7,202 nucleotides of DNA from Candidatus Methanofastidiosum methylothiophilum (GCA_001587675.1 LNGD01000082.1:1-7202); one strand, 5' to 3'; counted from the stretch's first letter, positions 1 to 6,205 are shown. Notes: a model not told the origin generated them from the letters alone. Made by a program: numbers and translations.

Positions 1-1
1 T

Positions 2-94
2 AAATATGTTATTATGGGCCGTAATATCGAATTAAAGCTTAAAAAAGAAATTCCCACCATAAATGAAACACCACTATACGCCCCTTTTATGTGA
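2..94 (+). CDS. Probable Cas5 (type I CRISPR Cascade subunit), C-terminal end only
   Basis: An open frame enters from the left edge and gives 30 residues before TGA, starting KYVIMGRNIELKL and ending NETPLYAPFM. Its stop lies only five bases before the cas3 ATG, so the two are almost certainly cotranscribed and probably translationally coupled. In type I-B operons of methanogens the usual order is cas6-cas8b-cas7-cas5-cas3, which makes the gene just before cas3 most likely cas5, the subunit that holds the 5' handle of the crRNA in Cascade. The short beta-strand-rich tail followed by a Pro-aromatic ending fits my memory of Cas5 C-termini. Thirty residues are too few to prove the family, so the call rests mainly on position. 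Another Cascade subunit is the main alternative. Confidence 0.55.
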   Translation, partial: KYVIMGRNIELKLKKEIPTINETPLYAPFM

Positions 95-99
95 ATTAA

Positions 100-2289
100 A
101 TGATATCTGATTTATTTCTATCAAATCTAGGTTTAGATACCTTTTCAAAGACTTCTCACAAGAATAATGAATTAAAAAAACCGTTGAAACAGCATATTCA
201 GGATATTTATGAAATATCCGATAGCTTAGCCTCAAAACATGAATTTGTGGAGTATGAATCGATATTAAAAGATTTAGCTTGGTGGCATGATCTTGGGAAA
301 CTAAATCCAAGTTGGAATATAGATGAAGCTAAAAAACCTCCTCATTCTGCACTTTCAGCATACATATTTTTAAATTATTCAAAAATTAAAGATCCAAAGT
401 TATTCTATTATATTCTAAAACACCACTCTAACTTAACTCCTTTTTCCCCAGGAGTGGATGGTATCCGTAAAAATGTTCTTGGAAGAATAAAATTTCCAAT
501 TGAACAGAATAGTGCTCTTAAATCAGTCTATGGGGAAGCTAAAGACTTTAATACGGTTGTTGAAAATGATATTAAGGAAAATGTTTCTTATACCGACCTT
601 TTTGGCATATTTAAGATTGGTGATATAGTTTCAGCGATGTTTGAAAGTGAAAATGAACTTATTTCAGAAAAGCCTTTCCCTAGCGGACTAAAACTCAAGC
701 AAAGTTTGAAAAAACATGTGGAAAGTAAAGGATTAATCTTTGATGAGACTAAATGGAATTTATTCCAAAGCATAGCAAATTCCGGTGAAAATATCCTATT
801 TTCTGCTCCTACAGGATGGGGAAAAACATTTGCGTCTTTAAAAATAGCTTCTACTAAAAATCCTTCTCACGTGATTTATGTTCTTCCGACAATAACAGCA
901 ATAAGAAAAATGAAGAAAACGCTTGAAAAGCTCCTAAAAACGAAAGTTGAAGAAAGTTACTATTTTGCAGATGTTGAGAAAGTATTAAATGAAAAAAGCG
1001 TTGAATGGGATTTATTTGTTTCCAGAACATTTATGAGTCCAATTATATTAACAACACTTGACCAAATAGTCCTAACATTTCTCCACACGAGAAAATATTT
1101 CTTAAAAAGGTTTAATTTGAGAAATTCAGTTCTTATATTTGATGAATTTCATCTTTATCCCCATAATGGACTTTATATTCTCTTAAATTTCATAAAGAAG
1201 TTTAATGAAAATTTTAATTATAATATTAAAACAGTGTTTATGTCCGCAACAGCACATCCCGCATTGGAGAAATTAGTGAATTCTTACATTTCTCCAGCCC
1301 AATTTAACTTTATTGATGAATATAAAAAGAAAAAACGGTATTTGTATTCTTTTTATAAAGAAGATATAATAAATCATGATGTCTTAGTGGAAATTATGAA
1401 GAGATCTCAAAATGGAAATATTTTAGTAATATGTAATACTGTAGAAAAGGCCATTAAAACTTATCTTTTATTAAAAAACCTAGAAAAGGAGTATGAAATC
1501 AAAAATGTTCTACTTTTACATTCAAGATTCACCTATAAGGGCAGAAGAAAGAAAGAAGATCAATTAGATGAGTTCTCAAAGTTAAACAAGGGTTTCATTT
1601 TTGTTTCTACACAGGTTGCTGAAGTTAGCCTTGACATGTCTTTTGATTACTTATTTACAGAGCTTGCGCCAATTTCATCATTAATTCAAAGATTTGGAAG
1701 AGTAAATAGATATTCAGACACTACTGATGAAGAAAACGTGACAATTTTGTATCCATCAGAATTAGATACTTCTAAACGTTATCCATATGATTTAGATGAG
1801 CTAAAATCTGCAATTAATATTCTAGAAAAATTCGAAGAAAACCTTGAAAACGAATTCGAACTTTTAGAACAATTCAAAAATAATTCATTGGAGTTAGACA
1901 AGGTTAAATTAAAAGAAATAGATAAATATCTTGAAAAATGGGCTTATGATACAAAATATCTTTTTTCAGTTGATTTAACTGATGAAAAGCTTGATAAAAT
2001 CCTCAGATTTAGAGAAACAAACACTGCAATGGTTATTCCAGATTGTTTTACCAGTAAAGTTTTGGAAATATTAGATGACGAAAGAAAATATAAGTATCAA
2101 CGTGCTAAGGCATATTTAACTCCAATTCCTATTTGGTGGTTATTTTTAGAAGATACTTCTATTTTAGATGAATATCAAATGCCCGTTTTTTCCAATCCAA
2201 GGTTTTTTTATTCTCGAGAAATTGGTTATTTTGACTCTGAAAGATTGTCTGAGTTTATTGATAATATAGAATATGTAAAGAAGATGTAA
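100..2289 (+). CDS. cas3: CRISPR-associated helicase/nuclease Cas3 (HD + DEAD/DEAH-type), full length
   Basis: Cas3 is recruited by target-bound Cascade, unwinds the invader DNA with its SF2 helicase and degrades it with its HD nuclease. Both parts are present in one 729-residue chain, a usual length for fused Cas3. The HD domain (about residues 20-200) shows H32, the HD pair H63-D64 in WWHDLGK, H82 in PPHSA and H108-H109. The helicase shows Walker A APTGWGKT (236-243), motif II DEFH (348-351), motif III SAT (382-384), a VSTQVAEVSLD segment (about 502-512) and motif VI QRFGRVNR (530-537). A C-terminal region follows to residue 729. All expected catalytic residues are intact, so the protein should be active. 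The ATG lies five bases after the preceding stop and has no strong Shine-Dalgarno, suggesting translational coupling. The gene is strongly AT-rich. The subtype (probably I-B) is inferred. Confidence 0.95.
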   Translation: MISDLFLSNLGLDTFSKTSHKNNELKKPLKQHIQDIYEISDSLASKHEFVEYESILKDLAWWHDLGKLNPSWNIDEAKKPPHSALSAYIFLNYSKIKDPKLFYYILKHHSNLTPFSPGVDGIRKNVLGRIKFPIEQNSALKSVYGEAKDFNTVVENDIKENVSYTDLFGIFKIGDIVSAMFESENELISEKPFPSGLKLKQSLKKHVESKGLIFDETKWNLFQSIANSGENILFSAPTGWGKTFASLKIASTKNPSHVIYVLPTITAIRKMKKTLEKLLKTKVEESYYFADVEKVLNEKSVEWDLFVSRTFMSPIILTTLDQIVLTFLHTRKYFLKRFNLRNSVLIFDEFHLYPHNGLYILLNFIKKFNENFNYNIKTVFMSATAHPALEKLVNSYISPAQFNFIDEYKKKKRYLYSFYKEDIINHDVLVEIMKRSQNGNILVICNTVEKAIKTYLLLKNLEKEYEIKNVLLLHSRFTYKGRRKKEDQLDEFSKLNKGFIFVSTQVAEVSLDMSFDYLFTELAPISSLIQRFGRVNRYSDTTDEENVTILYPSELDTSKRYPYDLDELKSAINILEKFEENLENEFELLEQFKNNSLELDKVKLKEIDKYLEKWAYDTKYLFSVDLTDEKLDKILRFRETNTAMVIPDCFTSKVLEILDDERKYKYQRAKAYLTPIPIWWLFLEDTSILDEYQMPVFSNPRFFYSREIGYFDSERLSEFIDNIEYVKKM

Positions 2290-2340
2290 CGTTATAAAAA
2301 CATCAATGAATCATTTAATATAATTGATCTTGCTTCTATA

Positions 2341-2400
2341 ATCCACTCACAAGCCTAGCCAACCACTCATAAGCTTGACCAATCATTTATAAAGGATTAT
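2341..2400. repeat. Imperfect 20-base tandem repeat between convergent genes
   Basis: Three 20-base units lie head to tail at 2341-2360, 2361-2380 and 2381-2400. The first two agree at 15 of 20 positions (core CCACTCA-AAGC). The third is much weaker (AATCATTTATAAAG) and runs into the stop codon of the - strand gene. The AATCATTTA of the third unit also occurs at 2309-2317. The stretch lies in the 107-base gap where cas3 and the 301-residue gene converge. No clear hairpin terminator is visible there; T5 on the - strand (from AAAAA at 2296-2300) could stop the leftward transcript. The role is unknown. Confidence 0.4.
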
Positions 2401-3302
2401 TCAGAAAGTTGAGTAATTCCGTTACTTTCCATCTGAAAAACGAACACAATATCCTGTTTTCCCTGGGGAAGAATACCTTTTAAAACCTTCTCCAGTTCTT
2501 CTTTTGTTGCACCACTGGCAACGATTAATCCTTCCAGTATTGCAAACCATCCCTTATTTACACCTATCTCACGGAGCTGTCGTCTGTATCTCCTGGCATG
2601 AACTTTACCTGTCTCTTGGTGGTAGATCTTAAGAAGCTCCCTGTCTTCATTGATAAGTCGATCTATTTCTTCTTCATATATCTCCCTGTTACTTTCGCTT
2701 TTCAAATAGAACCGTAAGACATCGGCATCATTTTTTTCCTGCTCTTTTGGGAGGGGAAGAGATGTGATAATACCATATCTGAATTTAGCTTCTTGATAGG
2801 AGTCATTAAAGTTGCGGCGCATGCCTCCGCCAAAGTGGACTTGATAATATGGAAGGATACCATCGTATACAATCCTATTTTTAAAGGGTAAAAGCACAGC
2901 ATCCACCATCACAGGCAAGTCTGATCCAATCATCTCTTCAAAGGATGAATTAAGAGCGACGACCCCGTAAGCCTTAGGGGGTTCGTTTATATCCAGGAAG
3001 ATGGTGTAATTTTTCAGATAGCGCCAAACAAGTAGTTCATCCTTAACAGAATCCTTCCAGCTTCCAATTACTTTTAATTCGTCTGGAGTGAAGTTCATGG
3101 GATTTTCTGCAATGAATGAATCTATAACTTTAGGATTTTCATATAATCCCTCTCGAAGTTTCTTTATTTGCTCTATAGTACATTTAAAAAGTTCTTCTGG
3201 AGATTTTATATCGTCTGCAACCTTAAGCTTCTGGTTGACGTAGAACTGCAACGAATGGTAGAGTTTATAGAATAATTCCACATCTTCTTGCGATAATTTC
3301 AT
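2397..3302 (-). CDS. Uncharacterised protein, 301 residues, second gene of a two-gene cassette
   Basis: I do not recognise a named family. The N-terminal third (1-100) is predicted mostly helical and polar. The middle (about 95-185) is beta-rich with a conserved-looking core: YTIFL, YGVVALNSS, DLPVMVDAVLLPFKNRIVYDG, then HFGGGMRRNF and ITSLPLP. The region from about 195 to 270 is highly charged, with EEEIDRLINEDREL and a basic HARRYRRQLREIG patch. A short C-terminal domain ends in IVFVFQMESNG. There is no signal peptide or membrane segment, so it should be cytoplasmic. Translation starts at ATG with a strong GAGGAG site (3308-3313) five bases upstream. It follows the 571-residue gene on the same strand after 75 bases. 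The LLPFK-IVYDG block resembles, from memory, conserved hypothetical proteins of methanogens and Firmicutes. No enzyme motif is evident. Confidence 0.85.
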   Translation of the reverse strand: MKLSQEDVELFYKLYHSLQFYVNQKLKVADDIKSPEELFKCTIEQIKKLREGLYENPKVIDSFIAENPMNFTPDELKVIGSWKDSVKDELLVWRYLKNYTIFLDINEPPKAYGVVALNSSFEEMIGSDLPVMVDAVLLPFKNRIVYDGILPYYQVHFGGGMRRNFNDSYQEAKFRYGIITSLPLPKEQEKNDADVLRFYLKSESNREIYEEEIDRLINEDRELLKIYHQETGKVHARRYRRQLREIGVNKGWFAILEGLIVASGATKEELEKVLKGILPQGKQDIVFVFQMESNGITQLSE

Positions 3303-3307
3303 TTCAA

Positions 3308-3313
3308 CTCCTC
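3308..3313 (-). promoter_or_regulatory. Shine-Dalgarno site of the 301-residue gene
   Basis: The - strand reads GAGGAG followed by TTGAA and the ATG. The five-base spacing is near ideal and fixes this start codon. Confidence 0.75.
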
Positions 3314-3350
3314 TTATTTGGTTATGCTAATTCAGCAAGCGATAAAACGA

Positions 3351-3360
3351 GATTTAAATC
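3351..3360 (-). promoter_or_regulatory. Possible TATA-like palindrome upstream of the 301-residue gene
   Basis: GATTTAAATC is a perfect 10-base palindrome about 50 bases before the start, within the 75-base gap between the two - strand genes. Its position would allow a leader of about 25-30 bases, so the downstream gene could have its own promoter. No convincing BRE precedes it (CAGTC), so read-through from the upstream gene is equally likely. Confidence 0.25.
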
Positions 3361-3377
3361 GACTGCAAAGAAGTAAG

Positions 3378-5093
3378 CTATCGGTATTCTTCAGTTGCTT
3401 TATCCCACCAGTCAAATTCATCAGGAAACTTTTTGTAGTTGTCATCAAACCAGTCAATTAAACTGGAATCATAAAAGCCATCTTTGTTGAATTGTTCTTC
3501 AAATTCGTCAAAGCTCATATGCATCCTTATAGCCAGGATATAATTCCGCGCCCCTATATTATCACTGGGATTTGATTTCAGGAGCTTCCTGAACAGATCC
3601 AGAGCAGGATCAGTTTCCCTTTTATTCCATAAAGAAATGGCCTTGTTCATGATAATTCTTATGACATGCCTATTTTCCACCCATCCCCATTCCAGCAGGT
3701 CCGGCCATTCATTTTCTTCAGTGGTTATTATTTTAATAGCTCTTTTATAGCCATTGTCCAGTACCAAATCTGCCTCAGTTTTCTTATCCTCTTCATAAAG
3801 CATCTGAGACAGCGATATATAAGAGTCAAAAAACTCCGGGTCCTTTCTAATTAACTTCTTTAACCTTTTTTTAAGTTTGGCCTTCCCCAGAGATTTTCCC
3901 ATTAACTTATAGTAATCTTCTGAAACCTCATGATCTCTATCTACAAACTCTCTTTTATTGGAGTTTTCAAAGTCTAACGGAGTAGTTTGCTTTTGATCTG
4001 CATATTCTACTTTTGGAGGGTTTATACCTTCAATATCAATCTTATCTATTTTTTCTTCTAAATAATCCATGGGTTCTTCCATAACTTCACGAATACAATC
4101 TTCTTCAGCATTTTCCAGAACTTCCAAACTGTCAACCCGTGTTAATTCAATTTCCAGATGGTTAGTGATGGGTGTTAATACAGAGAGAAGTTCATCTCTT
4201 TTTATTGAAATCTCATGGGGCAAATTTTGTTTAGAGAAGGTATTTTCTCTCAACTGTGCTAAAAAAGCAGATTTTTTTTCATCTGGTCGACTTACAGTTC
4301 CATTCAGTATTTCACCGTCTTTTACTGCCCATGTAATCACATAAGGGTAGAATGGTCTTTCTCCTGCTTCTTCCTGAACAGGTTCTGGTAAATAAAAAGC
4401 ATCGACTTCCCAGGTCCCCTGACGTTTCATGTCTGCGAGATCATCCAGGATCTCGACATCAGAGTCATCTAACACTTCACCAGATTCTTCTATGTTAAAC
4501 ACATCTAACCAATCGTCTCGCCATTTTAATCCATCTTCCACTTCCTCAGATACTCGAATTAACATTTTACCAGAAGCTGGGGAAATAAGCTTTTTAGGGT
4601 TACTTTTGAAACGCTGACAAACTATTATTGCCTGTTGCAGTGTCAGAGTAAGAAACTGAGCTTCGTCACGGTTTAAATACCAGGGAACGTAGCCGGGCAG
4701 ATGACTTCTAAGCACGGGCCAGGGTTGATGCCTGTCGAATCCTAGTTCCAAACGTTTAATGGTCTCATAATCATGTATATCCATGTATCCTTCATTAAAG
4801 AAGGAAGCCATCAAGCATTTAGGGTTATTCAAATCATTCAGTTCTGATGGTTCCGGTTCTCCTAACATTCTGGAAAGTAGGCATTCATCTCCCGGATAAA
4901 CACCTAAAGCAAAGTCAGATGCTTTTCCCAGTACACAACAATAACCAATTTCACCAGTTGCTGGATTTTGGACACAAAACATATCTGAATCATCCATCCA
5001 TTCCCAGGGCTGTAATTTCTTAAAATCTAATGCTGCAGAATATAGGTCCTTCCATTCCTGAATAGATGGTGATTCATCCTTCATTTTAAACAC
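3378..5093 (-). CDS. DUF7309/DUF6930-like protein with C-terminal TPR/ST7-like domain
   Basis: This 571-residue protein has three visible parts. Residues about 10-165 (WKDLYSAALDFKKLQPWEWM, DSDMFCVQNP, GEIGYC, then RDEAQFLTLTLQQA) match my memory of DUF7309. Residues about 225-350 (WEVDAFYLPEP, ISIKRDELLSVLTPITNHL) resemble DUF6930. After an acidic linker (about 350-395), residues 395-571 look like helical TPR/ST7-type repeats, with ALDLFRKLLKSNPSDNIGARN the clearest unit. No catalytic motif is evident; the helical half suggests protein binding. There is no signal peptide or membrane helix. The longest frame begins at a GTG (5093), but an in-frame ATG three codons later (5084) is equally plausible. 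Neither has a clear Shine-Dalgarno. The gene is driven by the promoter at 5153-5167. It looks richer in G+C than cas3. Family names are from memory; the function is unknown. Confidence 0.88.
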   Translation of the reverse strand: MFKMKDESPSIQEWKDLYSAALDFKKLQPWEWMDDSDMFCVQNPATGEIGYCCVLGKASDFALGVYPGDECLLSRMLGEPEPSELNDLNNPKCLMASFFNEGYMDIHDYETIKRLELGFDRHQPWPVLRSHLPGYVPWYLNRDEAQFLTLTLQQAIIVCQRFKSNPKKLISPASGKMLIRVSEEVEDGLKWRDDWLDVFNIEESGEVLDDSDVEILDDLADMKRQGTWEVDAFYLPEPVQEEAGERPFYPYVITWAVKDGEILNGTVSRPDEKKSAFLAQLRENTFSKQNLPHEISIKRDELLSVLTPITNHLEIELTRVDSLEVLENAEEDCIREVMEEPMDYLEEKIDKIDIEGINPPKVEYADQKQTTPLDFENSNKREFVDRDHEVSEDYYKLMGKSLGKAKLKKRLKKLIRKDPEFFDSYISLSQMLYEEDKKTEADLVLDNGYKRAIKIITTEENEWPDLLEWGWVENRHVIRIIMNKAISLWNKRETDPALDLFRKLLKSNPSDNIGARNYILAIRMHMSFDEFEEQFNKDGFYDSSLIDWFDDNYKKFPDEFDWWDKATEEYR

Positions 5094-5152
5094 ATTTTTT
5101 AGTTTTTTAAATTGATTTCAGCAATGTTTGTTATCTTGGTTTATGAGAGTTT

Positions 5153-5167
5153 TATATTTATGTTTCT
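5153..5167 (-). promoter_or_regulatory. Archaeal BRE/TATA promoter for the 571-residue gene
   Basis: The - strand reads AGAAACA (5167-5161) directly followed by TAAATATA (5160-5153), a close match to an archaeal BRE plus TATA box. A start about 25 bases downstream would fall near 5130 and leave a leader of roughly 40-45 bases before the GTG/ATG at 5093/5084. Confidence 0.6.
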
Positions 5168-5280
5168 GGGGATCAGATAACTTAATATCCCTTTGTGCCG
5201 GGCTTTTTACATCCAATTGTCTCAAGCTTTGATTTGATGGATGTTCATCCTAGAAATCTTCTTCATTTTTTTCAAAGGAT

Positions 5281-5309
5281 TTTAAAATCGGACGGTTCCA
5301 GATGGAAAT
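5281..5309 (+). repeat. Solitary CRISPR-repeat-like sequence (29 bases)
   Basis: The stretch begins TTTAAAATCGGAC and ends AGATGGAAAT. The Methanothermobacter thermautotrophicus CRISPR repeat, as I remember it, begins GTTAAAATCAGAC and ends GGATTGAAAT over 30 bases. The two agree at 11 of 13 bases at the left end and 8 of 10 at the right end, with an unrelated middle one base shorter. The right end would correspond to the 8-base crRNA handle released by Cas6 (ATTGAAAY type). No second good copy occurs at array spacing, so this is not an array. It overlaps a 12-base palindrome, GATTTTAAAATC (5278-5289), which could explain part of the match by chance. Confidence 0.4.
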
Positions 5310-5364
5310 TTCGAATAGTGACCAGGACCAATGTAACTAATCAAACATCAGGTACGGTTAATAA

Positions 5365-5396
5365 TTTTAGGTAAGAAATATTTATATACCTATAAT
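5365..5396. promoter_or_regulatory. Inverted repeat over the vapBC TATA box (putative VapB operator)
   Basis: TAGGTA (5368-5373) and TACCTA (5387-5392) form a perfect inverted repeat with 13 bases between them, extended outward with one mismatch (5364-5366 pair with 5394-5396). The dyad is centred on 5380, right on the TATA box, so a bound VapB dimer or VapBC complex would block the basal transcription factors. Autoregulation of this kind is usual for vapBC operons. The assignment here rests on symmetry and position only. Confidence 0.5.
5373..5389 (+). promoter_or_regulatory. Archaeal BRE/TATA promoter of vapBC
   Basis: AAGAAAT followed by ATTTATATA (5380-5388) forms a good BRE/TATA element. 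A transcription start about 25 bases downstream would fall near 5408-5412, giving a short leader of about 25 bases before the vapB ATG at 5435. Confidence 0.65.
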
Positions 5397-5406
5397 ACAT
5401 ATAATA

Positions 5407-5432
5407 ACCTATCTCATAAAAAAGAGGTAGGT
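5407..5432 (+). promoter_or_regulatory. Hairpin/second dyad enclosing the vapB ribosome binding site
   Basis: ACCTATCTC (5407-5415) pairs with GAGGTAGGT (5424-5432) over nine positions with one G-U pair, leaving an eight-base A-rich loop. The right arm contains the Shine-Dalgarno GAGGT, seven bases before the vapB ATG. If the mRNA starts at or before 5407 the site would be occluded. Alternatively the ACCTA/TAGGT arms are simply a further operator dyad in DNA. Confidence 0.4.
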
Positions 5433-5434
5433 CC

Positions 5435-5710
5435 ATGTCATACAATTTAATTAAAAAAGAAGAAATAAAAACAATTGACAATCAAGGAAGATTAGTTATA
5501 CCTAAAAAATGGTTAAAGGAGCATGTAAAAGACCGAACTGTTAAAATAGAAGTCACAGATGGTGAAATTATAATCAAACCGTATGAGGTTGAGGATATAA
5601 GCGATTTGTTTGATACGGGCATACCCTTAGAAAGTGATGGAAGCGACTGGAATGAAATGAAACGAGAACTTATCCTCAAAGGACTAAAAAAAGAAGGTAT
5701 TGATTTATGA
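5435..5710 (+). CDS. vapB: VapB-type antitoxin (AbrB/MazE/SpoVT fold)
   Basis: This 91-residue protein carries the swapped-hairpin AbrB-type DNA-binding domain in residues about 8-52: KTIDNQGRLVIPKKWLKEH followed by VKIEVTDGEIIIKPYE. The G18-R19 and I22-P23 positions are typical. The acidic C-terminal tail (ISDLFDTGIPLESDGSDWNEMKREL) is the part expected to wrap around and neutralise the VapC toxin. Length and two-part layout fit VapB antitoxins. The ATG has a GAGGT site seven bases upstream. The stop overlaps the vapC start by four bases (ATGA), so translation is coupled. VapB is expected to repress its own promoter, probably through the AGGT/ACCT half-sites upstream. The partner assignment is firm; the operator is inferred. 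Confidence 0.9.
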   Translation: MSYNLIKKEEIKTIDNQGRLVIPKKWLKEHVKDRTVKIEVTDGEIIIKPYEVEDISDLFDTGIPLESDGSDWNEMKRELILKGLKKEGIDL

Positions 5711-6135
5711 GAGTCATAGACGCTAATGTGATCGTTTATGCTTTCACCACCCACAAAAAAACAAATCCTAAAACACTTGAAAAAAAGGAAAATGCTAAAA
5801 ATATAGTAAAACGATTAATATCCGGAAAAGAAACTGTTTACATGACATCCATACAAGTAAGTGAAACAATGAACATTATTGAACGTATAATAAGTCATGA
5901 TTCATCCATAAGAGTTCAAAAATTCCTCTTAGATAACCCATTCATTAAAATCATTGAGATAACACATTTAGACATGATAAACGCCCATCAAATCATTAAA
6001 GAATATAAAAAGAATAAAATAGGATTTAATGATGCAATAGCATACATAGGTATGTTAAAAACAAATTGTACTGAAATATATGCCTTTGATAAACATTTTG
6101 ACATATTTCCAGACATTAAACGTCTAGAAAAATGA
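5707..6135 (+). CDS. vapC: VapC-type toxin, PIN-domain ribonuclease
   Basis: This 142-residue protein is a single PIN domain, the usual size for VapC toxins, which cleave RNA (typically tRNA or rRNA) in a metal-dependent way when freed from the antitoxin. The four expected acidic positions are present: D5 in VIDANV, E53 in SIQVSETMN, D109 in GFNDAIAY and D128 in AFDKHFD. Nothing suggests inactivation. Its ATG overlaps the vapB stop (ATGA), and a GAAGGT site lies eight bases upstream inside vapB. There is no signal peptide, so it acts in the cytoplasm. A lysine-rich stretch (16-36, with K17, K18, K22, K26, K27, K31, K35) follows the first strand and may contact RNA. The RNA target cannot be told from sequence. 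Confidence 0.92.
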   Translation: MRVIDANVIVYAFTTHKKTNPKTLEKKENAKNIVKRLISGKETVYMTSIQVSETMNIIERIISHDSSIRVQKFLLDNPFIKIIEITHLDMINAHQIIKEYKKNKIGFNDAIAYIGMLKTNCTEIYAFDKHFDIFPDIKRLEK

Positions 6136-6181
6136 TAGTTGAGTTTACTCATAAAGTGGCAATTATTGTAATACTCATAAG

Positions 6182-6205
6182 TTGAATATTAATTCAATCG
6201 TTTTT
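6182..6205 (+). terminator. Possible terminator after vapC
   Basis: TTGAAT (6182-6187) and ATTCAA (6192-6197) form a six-base stem with an ATTA loop, followed by TCG and a run of five T. It lies 46 bases after the vapC stop and overlaps the end of the convergent hepT gene. The oligo-T is the part expected to matter in archaea; the stem is short and AT-rich. Confidence 0.4.

Larger units (their letters stand above)
5094..5434. other. 341-base intergenic region between divergent operons
   Basis: No gene is visible here on either strand. It holds the - strand promoter (5153-5167), a CRISPR-repeat-like sequence (5281-5309) and the vapBC promoter/operator (5365-5432). The part from 5168 to 5276 has no assigned function; it contains a short dyad GGATG-TT-CATCC (5239-5250) and T-rich runs (5203-5207, 5266-5272). 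The region is larger than two divergent promoters need. Confidence 0.7.

Noticed and set aside
588..773. Small - strand frame opposite cas3
   Set aside because: Antisense shadow of cas3 with no signals of its own.
2341..2400. Insertion-sequence end or attachment site at the tandem units
   Set aside because: No transposase or integrase, no terminal inverted repeat and no target-site duplication is visible in the window.
2702..2902. Small - strand frame within the 301-residue gene
   Set aside because: Alternative frame of a supported gene; no independent start signal.
4069..4344. A 91-codon + strand open frame inside the 571-residue gene
   Set aside because: It lies wholly within a well-supported gene on the other strand, is rich in Ser and Arg as expected for an antisense shadow, and has no promoter or ribosome site.
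5168..5276. A small RNA, tRNA or riboswitch in the intergenic region
   Set aside because: No cloverleaf, no conserved tRNA T-arm sequence and no sizeable stem; only the short GGATG-TT-CATCC dyad is present.
5310..5345. A CreA-style guide targeting a local promoter
   Set aside because: The spacer-like part begins TTCGAATAGTGACC; I found only TTCGAA matches inside cas3 (near 1829 and 1854) and mntA (near 6763), too short and not at promoters.
5281..5380. A true CRISPR array starting at the repeat-like sequence
   Set aside because: No second close copy of the repeat occurs at 60-75 base spacing; the echo at 5346-5358 matches only part of the repeat and needs two inserted bases.
5482..5754. A 90-codon - strand open frame opposite vapB/vapC
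   Set aside because: It is the complement of the clearly recognisable vapB frame and has no family resemblance.
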